From assembly GCA_034509425.1 (NCBI GenBank), contig JAVTVJ010000371.1, forward strand, positions 1,364,001-1,428,000: a stretch of 64,000 bases of DNA, read 5' to 3'. Below the pieces are notes generated by a model that was given only the letters and a program-made list of their open reading frames with translations, did no database searches and was not told where the DNA came from. Of the stretch, positions 13,001 to 25,841 are shown one piece after another (the stretch's first letter is position 1; each line of letters starts with the position of its first letter). The position numbers and the translations under genes were made by a program. This DNA is from Eopsaltria australis. Lineage: Eukaryota > Chordata > Aves > Passeriformes > Petroicidae.

Positions 13001-16000
13001 AAAATTCCAGATGCTCCTAACAGATGTAGCATGCAACTACTTCTAGGTCTCCTTCTAGCAAAACACATAGATGTGGTTCTCCCAAATAGAGGAGTTAAAC
13101 CTGATAGCAGTTCAAACCACAACCATGCAGCTTCTGAGTCCTGATGGACTGGAATTTTTCTGTGATAATCTTGTTTTCATTAAAAGACCGTATAATTATT
13201 CAAACCCAAACAGAGTATATACCATTACCAGGAATTACGGAATTTGTAGAATAAAATAGTAAGAAAATCTTTGCCTGCTTTTAGCTAGCATGTGAGGGTC
13301 AGGTCCTCCCTGAGTGGGACAGAAGACAGGATGGGCCTTGTGCTAGGAAGCTGTAATCCAGTGAGCTTTGCCAGCAAGCCATTGGGCTGCTGGACACATT
13401 TTCCCCAGATCCCTCCTGCTGGAGCCATTCCACTTTGTATAAATTATTTATTGTTTGTTGGAGCCAGGATGTGGCATTTGGTCTCTCCTATTCCAGATGA
13501 GTGCCCTCACCACTGGTCTACAGAGTCAATGTTTTCCTCCTGCCCAATAAATATTTAATGGTTTATGGAAGTGGAACAGCTCCAGCAGGAGAGGAAGAGT
13601 AAGAGAGACGTGTTCATTCACATGGATACCTCACAACATCGCTCCGTGACCAGCAGGCAAGACCCGAGCCAAGGACCTTTATAGCAAATAAAAGCAGCAG
13701 GAGGAGACAATAAGAGCACAAAATGGTGGGGTGCCACTTCCTACACCTCAGAGCAATTTCAGAGCAGCTCAGGCCTGATGAGTTCATGCCTCATATCAGG
13801 CCTTCATCTTCTTCTGACAACCATTGTCAAAATTATGGTGCTCAAGCCAAAACTCTGGTTTCATCTTACTGGCCAAAAATGTACAAACTCTGCACGTGGA
13901 AGCTGTGGTAACTGACAGCCTCCGTGCAGGACTGGGCTTCATGGCAGACTTTGGCTGCACACAAGATAGTGGAGAAACAGCTACTGCTTGGTCCCACAGC
14001 TGAGTCAGGGCCAAGAAAAATGTCCTTTGATGAGGACATTGCAGACTAGCTCAGCAAAGGGCTGTCTTAGCTCCTTGTAAGGGTACTTTTTTTCGCCATA
14101 GTGAATGGTACTGAGGAGCTGTTGACAACCCAGACATTCCTGCTGCTCCGAGAGTTGGTGCATCCTGGCCATGGCACAGCTGGCTGTGCACAGGGCATGG
14201 GGCTGCCTGGCTGTGTCCCTAGGTGGTCTCCCCAGCATTTGCAGCTGTCCCACCGAGTGCCCTCATGTCACGGCTGAATTCATTATCTGCCTGATGGAAT
14301 TGTTATTGTGAAAAGCCAATTAAACAGAGATGGCTACTGTGGGACAGCTGCATCGGTTCGCTTGGCGCAGCACTCTGAGTTCAGAGACTTGATAGTCTCT
14401 CTCCAACTGGGAGAAATGGCTCTCAAAACTGGTTAAAAAATAAAATAAAACAGAGCTTGCCAAATCTGAATTAAAATCAGAATTACTGATGTAAGCTGCT
14501 GCCACCTTCACAGAGAAGACTGGTGCTGGCAATAAGAGCACTTACGAGAAGTTTTCCAGGCAGCTCCTTCGCTCCTTCCTGCTGTACAGCTTGGTTCCTT
14601 GAAAATGGCCAGTGCCAGGCTCAGGGCTGCCCACCTTCTTTTCCCTGGAGCTGACCACTTACAGGGCAAACATCACACACCTCTGGTCACAGAGATTTCT
14701 TGGAGGAGAAGGGATGACCACACAGTCCAATCTCTCATCTTAAGTCAAACCAGGAGGATCTGACCTTTATGTGATCTGGGGAAAGTGTTCAGCTGCCCAC
14801 CCAGTTTTTCAGGATAGGTGCTGTGACTCCTGATCTTTCCATCCTTGAAAAAGCAGTTGTTAAGCAGTCCCAGAAAAGGGATTTTAAGAAGAGGGGAGAA
14901 TTGCTCTGCACCAGCAATGCCACTGTGATGTCTCCAAAACACTTTCGCACAAGTGTTTGCAACTCAAAATACTTCTTCCTGTGTCTGAGCTCTCCAGCCT
15001 CCTCCTGATGAAATGAAAAGCAAAGGCTCCCAGGAGTTTCTCTGGGTACAGTGTGAAGCCTGAAGTGCCTTCTGGAGAGCAGTGCCTGTGTTCCATCCTG
15101 CACAAAACATGTTGGGATTCTATGGGTGTACACCAACCATGCGTTTGAGAAATATTAGTAATTTCTTTGCTGCAAAGAGCTGGTGTTGTTGAAGTTGCAG
15201 CTGCTGGGGACAGTTATCAAGAAGATGGCTGTGGAAAGCCTGACAACAAGCATTTAATTAATTTTAGCATCCAATTTCCAGAGCCTTGCTATATGATGAT
15301 GGACGGAAACAAACTAATGATCTCTAAATGAAATTTCTCCTTCATTTAAACTCGAAATGGGAGGATGGCAAAGGGAAGAAAAAGAGACATTTTATAGCCT
15401 CTCCTTGATTGTAATTCCCTGCCTTCAGCTAGATCAATATCATTTCTGCTGGAGATGGAGGCTGCCTCTGGTTTCCATGGCAATGTGGTTGTTGGAGGCT
15501 TGCAGGCTCCATGAATCCCCAATTTATCAGTCTTCTAGGCTTTAATAATGGAGACCAGCAGTCAGGCAGCTTATGAATGGCACATGTCTTTTGGGCTGGG
15601 GGAAGGGAGGCGGGAGCATGGTTTGTAGTAAGGGCTGCAGCAATTTGTTTTCCTGCCACCGACAGCTGAAGGGGGAGGAGTACGAGGGGAGGAGCAGCAC
15701 ATTAATTCTGGATGCACTGAAGGAATTTCTAGATCATTTTGCTGCAATTACAGATGATTTCCTCCTTTAGTTTCTTTTCCCCAACCAGTTTTGCCGGGGA
15801 GGAGAACAGCTTCACAGCCAGTCCTGTGTGAGGAGGTGGGAGCTGTAGATGGAGAACCCAAAGGCTCTACCACTCTGCACGTTTCCTTCTTCTTCTTAAC
15901 CCTCTTTATTTCAGGATCAGCAGTGTGTGAATGCCAGCAGTCTGCCACAGTTTCAGGTTCATTTTTATCCCCCTGCTGATCCTACCACCTTTGCCAGGCT

Positions 16001-16886
16001 GCTCAGCAGAGCTGTGAGATGGGCAGACCTCTGAGGACCTGATCTGTCTGTCAAACTTCTGTCACTTGCTGTGCTATTCTCTGTGCATCTGCTTGGCCTC
16101 TCCAAATTCAAACCTCCATCCCCAAAGTGCTGTAAGCTTCATTCCCTGAACTAATTACTTTTCTAGGAATGTCCTGGCTGTAGAACAATCACTATCTGTC
16201 ACTTCAATAAGGTTCAATTGGCCTATATCTATTCAGGGTATTTCCATTTCTTCTTATCTTTCCTCTGATTTTTCTCCTATAGTCTCACAGGGCAGTTGCT
16301 CTAAAGAAGCTAAAGAATAAATGGATGTGTCTTAGAAAGACCTTGTTCTTCTGTCCACTCACATGCCCTCTATTTCTAAACCATCCTCCAGAACTTAAAC
16401 CAGCAAGGGAGAAAAGATGGGTGACACAAAAGAATGGTGTTGCATGAGATGGGGACATCTTGTTTTCCAACATATATGCCAAGAGCAGCTGTCAACTGTT
16501 ACATTCCACAGCTGGAAGGAAGTTAAAACCTCTGTATTCAAGCTCTTTGAATCATGAGGTATTTAAGGAATTAAAGAGTACCCTCTCTGGTCTGCAGGAC
16601 CTATGTGAAATCAACAGGGGCAGGGGAGAAGGAGAGTAAATTATGGGTAATTTTTTCTAAGGTTTTCCCCAGGTGAAGTAATGAACAAGAGATAGAGGGG
16701 CTGGTATCTTGCAACCACTCCTGGAGGGAGCTCTTCTTGTTCATCAGGACAGCTGAGCACCTGGTTGTTCATCAGATCAACTCTGATCCCAGCTGATGGC
16801 TGGGGACACCCAGCTCAAGTAACTTCCCATTTCTCCCCTTCAAGCTCTATGGCTGTGAAAACCATGGAACCTTGGCAGAAATCTGT

Positions 16887-16920
16887 TGAGGTCACAGCAC
16901 CTCTGAGGTCACAGCACCTT
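16887..16920. repeat. 17-bp tandem duplication
   Basis: Two adjacent copies of TGAGGTCACAGCACCT(C/T), at 16887-16903 and 16904-16920, differ only at their last base. Each copy carries AGGTCA, the nuclear-receptor half-site sequence, but the spacing of 11 bases between half-sites is not a standard response element. Confidence 0.9.
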
Positions 16921-18772
16921 TGATGCTGTTTGGTAGGGGGCTATTCAATGCCAGTGTAAAATATCTGTCTCCAAGGCACTCTCATCCTGAAAGATCTCTT
17001 TTACCTTGCCTTTGGCCACTGTCTGGCCACAGCCTCCCACCTGCCCACCACTTTCTGGTGCAAAAGAGCATCCCCACAGAAGCAGCGTGACAGATGACAC
17101 TGTGGTCAGGTGGGAGCACCCTGTCCTCCCTGGAACTACCTTTGCTTGTAGCTGTGACAGTGGCCAAGGGCCTCGCCTTGCTAAAGGAGATCTTGCTGTC
17201 TGAAAACCTAACCTTTCTGGTTGGCTTCTTCCAGTTCTAGCTGGACTGAAACTGCCCAGTAATGGGTACAGTAGGCAGGAAGTTTGGGACAAAAGTGCTG
17301 GTAAAATGCAGTGATAAATGAACAGTCAGCAGTAGGCATGTCATTTTTGTCAGCTTCCATGTCTGGCTGCATCCATGGATGTGGGAAAGAAACTGTAGTG
17401 GAAGAAAGAAAGAGAGCTGCTTCTTTCCCATTCTCCAGGATGGAAGAATATTTGCAAACGTAGCTGTAACAGGGTTAACACCTCACATTCACAAGGAACA
17501 TCCTCCCTTTTCTCTCCCCACCCTCTTCCTCCATCACTCCCATTTCTCTGGAGACCTCAATGCTCTCTCCCTCAGCCAAAGTTGGGGAGTTTCCGTGGCA
17601 ACCCAGCAGCTGGTGTCTAGACACTGTGAAAGATGCTTTGCAATGGAGCTGTGAGCCTGACTCCCCTCGACACCCCCTCCCCACTGCTGCGCACCCTGAG
17701 CATCTCTCCCACCATTCCCTCCCTTTCCATCTACTGCACACATGGATGCCAGTGCAGGCTTGGATTTCCATGGTGGTGCTGGAGGAAGAAAGGCATAAGG
17801 TGGGATGAGAAGGAGTAGAAATCCCTAAGCCACTGACTTTTCTGCCTGACAAAGTACAAAGGCAGCTGAGGCAGCAGAACTGGGTCTGACTGTCCTCTGA
17901 GGATTTATCAGGATCAGAAAAAGAGGCAGCTGTCCAAGCTTGGACCAAAGTTACCATCCATGGGACTTGCAGAAGTTGTAGGTTTTTGGTTTTTTTTTCT
18001 CATTACTGGGGCAACTGAATCATTCTTACATGGTTCTGGAAAAAGATGAGGTGGTACAGGAACAGAAGGCCCAAGCTACCATGTATTGGGGCCACATTAA
18101 CCTTTTTGGTTCAACTTTAATGGGCTGACTTGCTTGCTTCTTTCCAGTAATTACTGGGCAACTTCTCTGTATCTCCTGCCTGCTACTTGCACTGGGGACA
18201 TTCCTCCCCAACACCTTGTTGCAGGGTGTGCCAAGAGTTTGCAGGTCTCCCAGGTGCCATGTGCTCACCAGGACCCCCAGGGCTCACAGGATCCATACCA
18301 TAGGTCTGTCTGTAGAGAGTGAGGGATTCACCAGGGATTTGGGAGAAATCATACAAGTTGATACCCTGGACCAGACACAGCCACTTACCTGAAATACCCA
18401 ATTCCTTCATTTCTCAGTGTTTAGCTGGGGCAGCAGAAGTCTAGCAGTTTTCAGAAGCAGCAGGTTGGGAGGGTGGAGGATTTCAGCTCTGCATATGATG
18501 CATCACAGGGCTGACTGCAATGGGCTAACATGGATCAGAGAGAGAACTGTGTAAGCAACTGCTCTGAACCTGAAGTGTGTCTTGCTTCAGCAGCCTCAGA
18601 CCTACCATCGTCTGCCTGGAATAGACTTCTGGCTGGCTAGAAGGACAGATGGATTGGGACAGATGAATCAAGCTGTGAAGCCTGGATCCAAATCTGGATC
18701 CAAATGTCATTAAAACTAGGAGATGCTCAGGGCAGGGATTTTAAATGAGGCTTTCCAGTGCTCCTTATCCTC

Positions 18773-18789
18773 AAAAAAAAAAAAAAAAA
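18773..18789. repeat. Poly(A) run
   Basis: About 17 consecutive A residues in GAP43 intron 2. No retrogene or SINE body is recognisable just upstream, so this is listed as simple repeat only. Confidence 0.85.
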
Positions 18790-20170
18790 TTTCTAAGTAG
18801 AGTCATCTCTGGGTCATGTGGGATCTGCTCATAACAGGGCGGAAAAACCCGGATTAATATTTGGGAGCAGAGTTAACGACCGGATGAGGAACAGGTTTTC
18901 AATTCCATCTCTGCCCAAGCTGTAGCTGGCAAAGGACAGAGAAAGGAGGAAGCACAACAAATGCTAGAGAGAGCAATGTCTGAGTAGATTTGGGCAGTAC
19001 TTCAGTGTGGATGCACAGGAGAGTTCTAGCTACACAATCAATATCAGCAATAATTATGCAAACACTGAGAAAGCAGCAAAAGCAAAATCTCTGCATCTGT
19101 ATTAGAATCCCAGAGTGTTGTGCAATTTCTCATCTCTTGGCATTAGCTGTGGTAATTTAAAGATCTGCAATGGAGCAGAGACAAAAAGGAAAACAAAACC
19201 CAAGCCACCAGCCACAAAAGAAATGATCATCAGAGAGGTTGCTGCTACTGTGGTCATAAGCTGATGTCTGCTCTGATTTAATTAATCTTGGCAAGTCAGA
19301 CGGGAGCTGGGCAGGTCCCAAGAGACAGTGTTTTACCCGGAAATCCACTCAACCTAATTTCACTAATGTAGGGCAGTGGAGAGACTTGGAGAGGAGCCTG
19401 CACGCTCAGCCATTAGAGCACAGCGTCGGCAGAGGCAGCTGGAAGCAGCACCATCCAGCAGAACTGCTGCTTGCGTGCCTGCCTCGGCTTCACAGCAACC
19501 AGAGCTGCATATGTTCCAGGCGTTTGCTCCCCAGCAGGGCTCGCAGACACGGCTCTCGCCCCTTCCAGGAAATAAATGGAGTGCTGAGGAGCAGGAGCTC
19601 TCTAAGACCCTATTGCAGCAAGGTTCTGTATCTCACTTCCATGTTGTTACTCTTCCATGGGTGAGGTTGTTCCCCAGCAGGTGCCAGTTGGAGCTGTAGG
19701 TATGAAGCCTCTGACACAGGCCCTTCAGCTGGGAAGCAAACACACATCAGCCTCTCCCACCATGCAGCTCTACCCTTCAACAATTCAGCTTAAGGTTTGT
19801 CCAAAGCTGCCTAAAAGGTTTCTCAACTTGACTGCACCATCCAGAGTGTTAAATGGAAGTGAGAACAGTGGCAGCTCAGCTCACAGATGTCTGTCCCTTT
19901 GGCAATTATCCTATGCTATAAGATGATCTGGACTGCAGCATAGATTTCCAAAGATTGAATTAAAAAAGCAAGGGTGTGACCACAGGACTGAAGTAACCAC
20001 GAACAGTGCAAGTGATGACTGGTATGCATTAAAAGAACAGTAAGGGTGGTAATTGCAAGCACAAAGCAAGTTGGTTTTGTTATTGGTTTGAGGTGATTTT
20101 TTTTAGCTTTCTGACCTAGCCATCCTTGCTTTTTCCTTCAGGACTGAATTGGTTTTGGCACCCCCTCAAG

Positions 20171-20269
20171 TTTTTGTTTTGTTTTGTTTTTTGTTTGTTT
20201 GTTTTTTGTTTGTTTTTTTCTTTTTTTGTTTTTTTTTTTTTTTTGTTCGTTTGTTTTGTTTTGTTTTAT
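20171..20269. repeat. T-rich tract with (GTTT)n/(GTTTT)n units
   Basis: About 100 bases of almost pure T interrupted by single G residues, giving GTTT and GTTTT units and one run of more than 15 T. Open frames across it encode only Phe/Val/Cys or Lys/Asn/Gln strings and are not genes. On the - strand this is an A-rich tail-like tract, but no retroelement body is apparent next to it. Confidence 0.93.
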
Positions 20270-23200
20270 ATTACAACACTGCCTCCCCTCCTGCTCTCTT
20301 TCCTCCACTCTCATTTTGTGAGTTTGGGTCTTTCTTTTTGCTTTGTAGATGGAATGCTCTAGAACAAATGTGGATGTCTCCACTTTGGCTTGCTGCAGGT
20401 GTAGGTATTCCCAGGCTGAAACTTGACCTAAAGTAGGTGTCCAAATAGGACAGGTTAATAGAATCTTAGAAATGTCCTATTTATTTCCACTAATTAGGAA
20501 GGAAGAAGAGGGGGAGAAGGTCAGCTGCAGATGTCTCTCTGTAGATGTCTGGAGTTAGGTGAGATGTCCATCCACTCTGATGTCAGGTTTCTCATTTCAT
20601 GATGCCACCGTGTGCACATTGATGCTACCCCAACCCAGGCCCATCTGAAGAAAGATCTCACTGCTTCCTGCTTGTTCTGTCCCTTGCAAGTGGACACAAG
20701 GGGCTCTGATTTTGCAGGAGATCTCACAGTGCTGGAATGTTCAGAAGGGAGGCAGTTTTAGACAGGTGGAACTTTGGCTACCCAGGACAAAATGCTTTTG
20801 TTCCTCAAGTAGGGGACAGCCTGAATTCTCAACCCCTTTTTTTGTCACCCTTGCAACAGAGCACAAAGTGAATGTAAAATGCCAAAACACTGCAGTTCTG
20901 TATATATAATGTCATCTGTCCACTAGAAACCCACAGGTATGATAGCCCAGAGTAAAAAGAAGTGGAAAATCAAGACTAGTATTGGGTAAAAAGCAGTATA
21001 AGAAATATCCTGTCTGATGTATGGAATCCCCAGGATAGCTATCTACTAATCTCCCTGGGGATACCTTGCCCTCCTTTGCTTGGACACTGAAAACAAGGCT
21101 GAAGAAAGCCCAGAAAACATACTGCAGAAATAGCCTGCATCAAACAAACTGGTGAGTCAGATACAGTCTCACCTCTCCTCGTGAATCAGAAACTGCTATT
21201 AACTGGCCCTGATGTCACTGGGGTTGTGATGCATTGCTCCCATTGTGCATAGTGAATCCTCTTCTTTTACTGCTGTGGTTTAGCAGTGTCACAACTTGAA
21301 ATTTATTTTTTTGTGCTGAATTTTTTTTCCTTCATGATATTGCTTCTTGCTAAAGTTCATTACTACATGATAACACCAGGTTGCTTCTTTTCCCTCATCC
21401 CAAAGATTGATGAAGTGCTGCTAAAGCTGCTAGGAAATAAGACATAGCTTAGCAGGGTGTAGCAGTATACAGAGTGTTTCCTCTTACTGCTTCAGTATCA
21501 TGCAAGACAAAAGAGGGAGAGTGATTCACTGAATTTTGTGTGATAATTTTTATTCAAAAAGTTAGAGTTCTTGTTTATACTTGGGATATGCACAGTCCAG
21601 CACTTCAGTTGTATGATTTCTCTCTGTTGACTTGAATTTGTGGTGTAGTGACCTTAAATTGTTCCTGCTGCTCCATGATCCCAGTTAGTCCAGCCTGTGT
21701 CATCCATGGCAGAAATCAGTGAAGTCTCTGGCTTGTTTCAGCAGAGAGTCATTGGCCTGCCACTCTCTGCTCCCCAGAGAACATTAATGGGGACAGTGAG
21801 GCACCTCTGTGCACTTCCTCTGCCAACGAGGGATCTCTAGGCGCCATGGGCACTCCCTGGAAATTAGATTTGCCACTGTGGTGAGCTAACAGGGAATAAA
21901 ACATGGCAGAAAATTGTGTTTCAGCTTGCCTGCTTATCCTAAGAGCAAGGACAGCATGGGAACACTGTGAGCTAACCAACATCACTGAGGTTGCCAGCTC
22001 CCCCACTTTGAGTGTGAGCAGATTTCCTGCCCACCCCACCTGGAGTGCTGTCAAGGGGCCCACCACTGTAGGAGCTGGACCCCACCTTCAGCTGCTGATT
22101 AACAGAGCATCTGTGTGACTTGGTAGCATGGCAGATGTGTAGGACCCCCCAGTGTCTGTCTGTCCCTCTGCTTGCTGTGTTACAGGCCTGTCTGTTGTGC
22201 TGTCCCGAGGGGGCTGTGGCACTGCCAGCTAAAACTTGTGCATATTTTTGATAGGAAGACACAAAAAGTTTCAAACACAATGAAAACAGTGTCAGGACTT
22301 GTGCTCCTGAAGCCACGTTACGTCTCTTTGTTGCTCTTTCACTTATCTTCCATTTACGTGAGGAGAAAACCCCAGAAATTCTCCCTTACTAGGGTCGATC
22401 AGAGCCTCCTAAGAAATCAGACTTTGCTGCTGGCTAACAATAGTCTTTTTGCTCAAATTTAGGGGTAGATGGTTACACACTGGGATTCTACTCTCAGCTT
22501 CTTAATTCAGCGTGTCTCCTACCATGAATGCCTTGAAGAGCAGCATTAAACAGACTTTCCTCCCTCTCAGTGATCAAGCCATTGAGGAAAATTAAAAAAG
22601 TAGGCCAAGCTTTGCCTCCCAATGATACTTGTTACAATCCTATTTTAATCAGTAGCCTATTTTGTCTCCGGTCTGTGGTGGTAGCTGTACCAGATATAGA
22701 TGGAGTCCTTGATCCTGCTTAGCTGTTCAGTATCAGGGGAAGGAAAGTCCACAGATGTTTTTGCTGACAGGGGGTTTGCAGATGCAGTGGCTGAGGCCAT
22801 GGGGATGTTCCCACAGTAATTTTTTCTTTTTGGAAAATCACCAGTCAGAATTTACTAAGTTAAAAAGTATTTGAAGACCTGGAAGCAGAGCCTTTAATGA
22901 AGATGATTCAGAATGGAAAGTAGCACACAATTTAAAGGTGATTCATAAGGAAGTGGTGCTTAGGAACATGTTTAAAACCTAGGCTAAAAAAGCTGAGGAG
23001 AAGAGGGAAGCAGGAATGTAGCACCTACTGCCAGTATTGGAAGCAAATACAAGTCTGCCATCTGATGGCATCAAACGGACCAGGCCAATATGCATGAATG
23101 GTGTCAGGAAGGAAAGTTTCACATCCCAATTAGCATTCCCACCAAACATGCATATGAGGATGTTAATCCTCACAAACTAAACACTTGCAAGTGCACATCC

Positions 23201-24684
23201 ACATTGTTAGGCTGACAGCAGAGGCCCTGGTGTGATTTTTGTGTACACCAAGTAGCTTTGCATCAGACAGGTCCCAGACACAGCTGCCCTGTTCTGGAGA
23301 AGAAGAGAGTTTAGCCATATGGACATAAGCTGTGTGATGCCAGCCAGCCTTGGGGCCAGGAAGCAGTCCCTGGCCCCTTTTTATTCACTGGTACAATATA
23401 CTTTGATAGCCCATCAGAAAAGCCAGGAACTGTTCAGGGAACCCACAGTGCTCTCTGAATGACCACTGTGTGTACAGGTATGTGTCATACCAATGACATG
23501 TGGTAGGTCCCACGCCACCAGCCCTTCTGTGCTTATTTATTTTCTCTGTTCTTTATCCAAAGTCTGTATTGCTGTTTGTTTGGCCTCTCCTTGGGCTGTG
23601 TATGTGTGGGACTGGAAGCCAGTGAGGAAAAGGGAGAGATGGCAATGGAGCAGAGCAGTCACTACAGTGTGCTATGATCCTTGTGCATTATTCTATCTTA
23701 CAGCCCTGCAGCCCTGGGTCCACTACCACCTTGTCCTGTAAAAAGCAATCCACACAGTTCATGCACTGTTTCTGAAAGAGGTGGGAACATGTTAGTGTAC
23801 CCTGATGAGAGCTGGGCAGTAGAAACTCAGAGACAATTAAATCTGTCCTGCTGGAATGAAGGAGGCATGGGCTAAATGAGCCCAGCAGTGAGATCACTTC
23901 AGCTTGAGGGGCATTCCTTTCGTTTGCCTTCCTCCTGGCTGCCTCTGCCTTCCCCTGGATTCTGATCCTCTGTCTAGTTCATTGTGGTTTTAACTTCTCA
24001 TGTGAATGGTGTGCCAGAACAAGGTGTCTGACTGACAGGCAGACCCAGCCTCCAGTTGTACTCACTGCTTCCCCCTGGGGCAGCTTTGCTTCTGAGAGAC
24101 CAGAACACTGGAGAGATGTGGCAACCTCTGGATGAAGGCTCCCATTCTTGAAGGCTAGAGACATTTTGCTAGATCTCTGTTCAGTGTGAGGGAAGTCTGA
24201 GTTACAGGGTATAAACATTTTCCCTCTGGGTCTTGCAGGTTTCAAGTGTGTATAGAGTTTTTTCTTTGTGACCTCTTTAAGTCTCGGCTGGGAGTATCCA
24301 TAGCTGTAATTGGGTGACAATGATTCAACAGTGGTTGGTACAGTCAGTGGGTTCTGTAAAAGGCTGTGTGATCTAGCTGATACACCAAGAGTCTTATCAG
24401 TGCCCCTAATGAAATGAACAGTGGCTGTCTGGCACATCAGCAGAGCAGCTCCTTCCAGTGGCACATGCTTTCTGGCTGAAGGTGTTTTGTGAGAACTACG
24501 TATTTGCCTGCTGGTCTGAACCTTGGCATGTTCTTTCCATGCTGCAGAAATTCCAGGGACTTTGAGACCTGGGTGACTTTTGGGAGAGAAAAGCCTGAAG
24601 CCATGCAGTCCATCAGGCTGTGTGCACGTGCAGGATGCTCTAGATCATGGCTGACTAACACTGGACCATCTCTTTCCCCACTAG

Positions 24685-24773
24685 ATGCTGTAGAAGAAAC
24701 CAAACCTACTGAAAGTGCCCAGCAGGAAGAGGTGAAAGAAGAAGAGAGCAAGGCGGACCAAGAAAATGCCTGA
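24685..24773 (+). CDS. GAP43: GAP43 terminal coding exon (exon 3, coding part)
   Basis: After the acceptor CTTTCCCCACTAG, the first two bases complete the split Asp codon begun in exon 2. The exon then encodes AVEETKPTESAQQEEVKEEE followed by SKADQENA and a TGA stop at 24771-24773. This Glu/Lys-rich C-terminus is characteristic of neuromodulin in tetrapods and contributes to the acidic, disordered tail. The phase (1) matches the exon 2 donor exactly: 628 + 89 nt gives 238 residues plus stop, or 248 residues with exon 1. No frameshift or early stop is present, so the gene appears functional. Confidence 0.97.
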
Positions 24774-25124
24774 ACATTAAGAAATGACTCCCCATTGCCC
24801 CTCCCTCCCTCCCCCTATCCTCTATCCTTCCTTCCCACCCCAATCTCGATCTCCCCCCTTCCTGCTCACATCTGTGAGCCTGTCTGTCCCTCTCCCATTA
24901 CCACTTAAACCCTTTTTCTCTCTGTGTGGCAAACATTTAAAGAAAAAAAAAAAAAAGCAGGAAAAATCCCAGTCAAACAGTGTGGCTTAAACATTTCTTT
25001 GTTTCTTGGTGTTGTTATGGCAAGTTTTTGGTAATGATGATCCAATCATTTTGGGAAAATTCTTGCACTGTATCAGAGTTCTTTGACCTGGCGCGTGCGT
25101 GTGTCTGTCTGCCCACTGCGAGCG

Positions 25125-25169
25125 CTCTCTCTCTCTCTCCTCTCTCTCTTCTCCAAGTGTGTGTGTGTG
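25125..25169. repeat. (CT)n and (GT)n microsatellites in GAP43 3' UTR
   Basis: A CT-rich run (about 25125-25150) is followed within a few bases by GTGTGTGTGTGTG (25157-25169). In the transcript these are pyrimidine-rich and GU-repeat elements, which are potential RNA-protein binding sites. Confidence 0.85.
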
Positions 25170-25436
25170 CAATGTTACGTTCATCCGAGGAGTCCAGACT
25201 TACTGAGTGAGTTAAAGCAAAAGAAGGGGGGGATAAAAAGGTTCTTTTCTTCCTTTTTCAATGTGATGGAATGAACGAAAGAAAAAACAAACAAAAGACC
25301 AAACATAGCAAACAAATGAACAAAAAGAGAATACTAAACCCCAGTTTGTTTTCAGAACTAAAACAACAACTAAAAAATGTGCCAATTAGCGTAATGCTTG
25401 GCTCCAGGCTCCTTTTTCAAACTGAACAATAATTAT

Positions 25437-25442
25437 AATAAA
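25437..25442 (+). terminator. GAP43: GAP43 poly(A) signal AATAAA
   Basis: A canonical AATAAA occurs in the AT-rich block AATTATAATAAATGAGAATA about 660 bases after the GAP43 stop codon. GT-containing sequence follows (GTGTCGC, then TGTGGTCTTTGGTGG near 25506-25520), suitable as a downstream element. Cleavage is expected near 25455-25470. Confidence 0.82.
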
Positions 25443-25805
25443 TGAGAATAATTATCATTAATACCACCGTGTCGCATTTCTATGCTGCTGTACATCCTGC
25501 TGGCCTGTGGTCTTTGGTGGGCCACTTCTTGCGTGGTCCAGCTGTGCTCCTTGGCTACCAGTCAGTGACTGACTGCTCTCCCTGGCATTACTGAGGGGAT
25601 TTTTAAGGGGAGCAGACTTGGATTTTGAGCAAGATGTTAGCACTGACTAACATAAATTATGAAAGTAGCAAAATCGGTTTTAGAAAAGAACATTAAAAAC
25701 ATCCCTCTAGGAGACCTCTAGGCCCTGATTTGCAGAACTGTGGTGACCATGGAGGTATGAGCCTGCAGAGGAACCAGCTTTGATCCATGCCCAAGGTCTA
25801 ACCCC

Positions 25806-25841
25806 TGCCAAGGGCTGTGCCAAGGGCTGTGCCAAAGGCTG
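25806..25841. repeat. 12-bp tandem repeat, three copies
   Basis: TGCCAAGGGCTG occurs three times in a row (25806, 25818, 25830), the third copy with one G-to-A change. It lies about 350 bases beyond the end of GAP43. Confidence 0.9.

Larger units (their letters stand above)
3754..24684 (+). other. GAP43: GAP43 intron 2 (about 20.9 kb)
   Basis: The intron begins GTGAGTG and ends in CTTTCCCCACTAG, both good splice sites, with phase 1. It contains no gene I can support. Low-complexity runs occur at 9988-10023 (TA/TG), 18773-18789 (A) and 20171-20269 (T-rich). A 19-base direct repeat occurs at 5671/5703 and a 17-base tandem repeat at 16887-16920. All open frames are short, lie on both strands and have no recognisable domain. 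Several AT-rich blocks (around 14255-14345, 15235-15350 and 19255-19290) resemble conserved noncoding elements rich in TAATTA-type motifs, but this is not tested. Confidence 0.93.
24774..25460 (+). other. GAP43: GAP43 3' UTR
   Basis: The untranslated tail runs from the stop codon to just beyond a poly(A) signal at 25437-25442, about 690 nt, similar to the short 3' UTR known for mammalian GAP43. It starts with a C/T-rich tract (24789-24860), then an A14 run (24943-24956), a U-rich segment (about 24989-25045), a CT microsatellite and a GT run. In mammals the GAP43 3' UTR is known for stability control through U-rich sites bound by the Hu-family protein HuD and through a pyrimidine-rich element. 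The U-rich and pyrimidine-rich segments here are the obvious counterparts, but binding is inferred. The exact cleavage site is not fixed. Confidence 0.88.

Noticed and set aside
20126..20436. Phe/Val/Cys-rich 'membrane-like' frames and a Lys/Asn/Gln frame
   Set aside because: They are translations of a T-rich simple-sequence tract.
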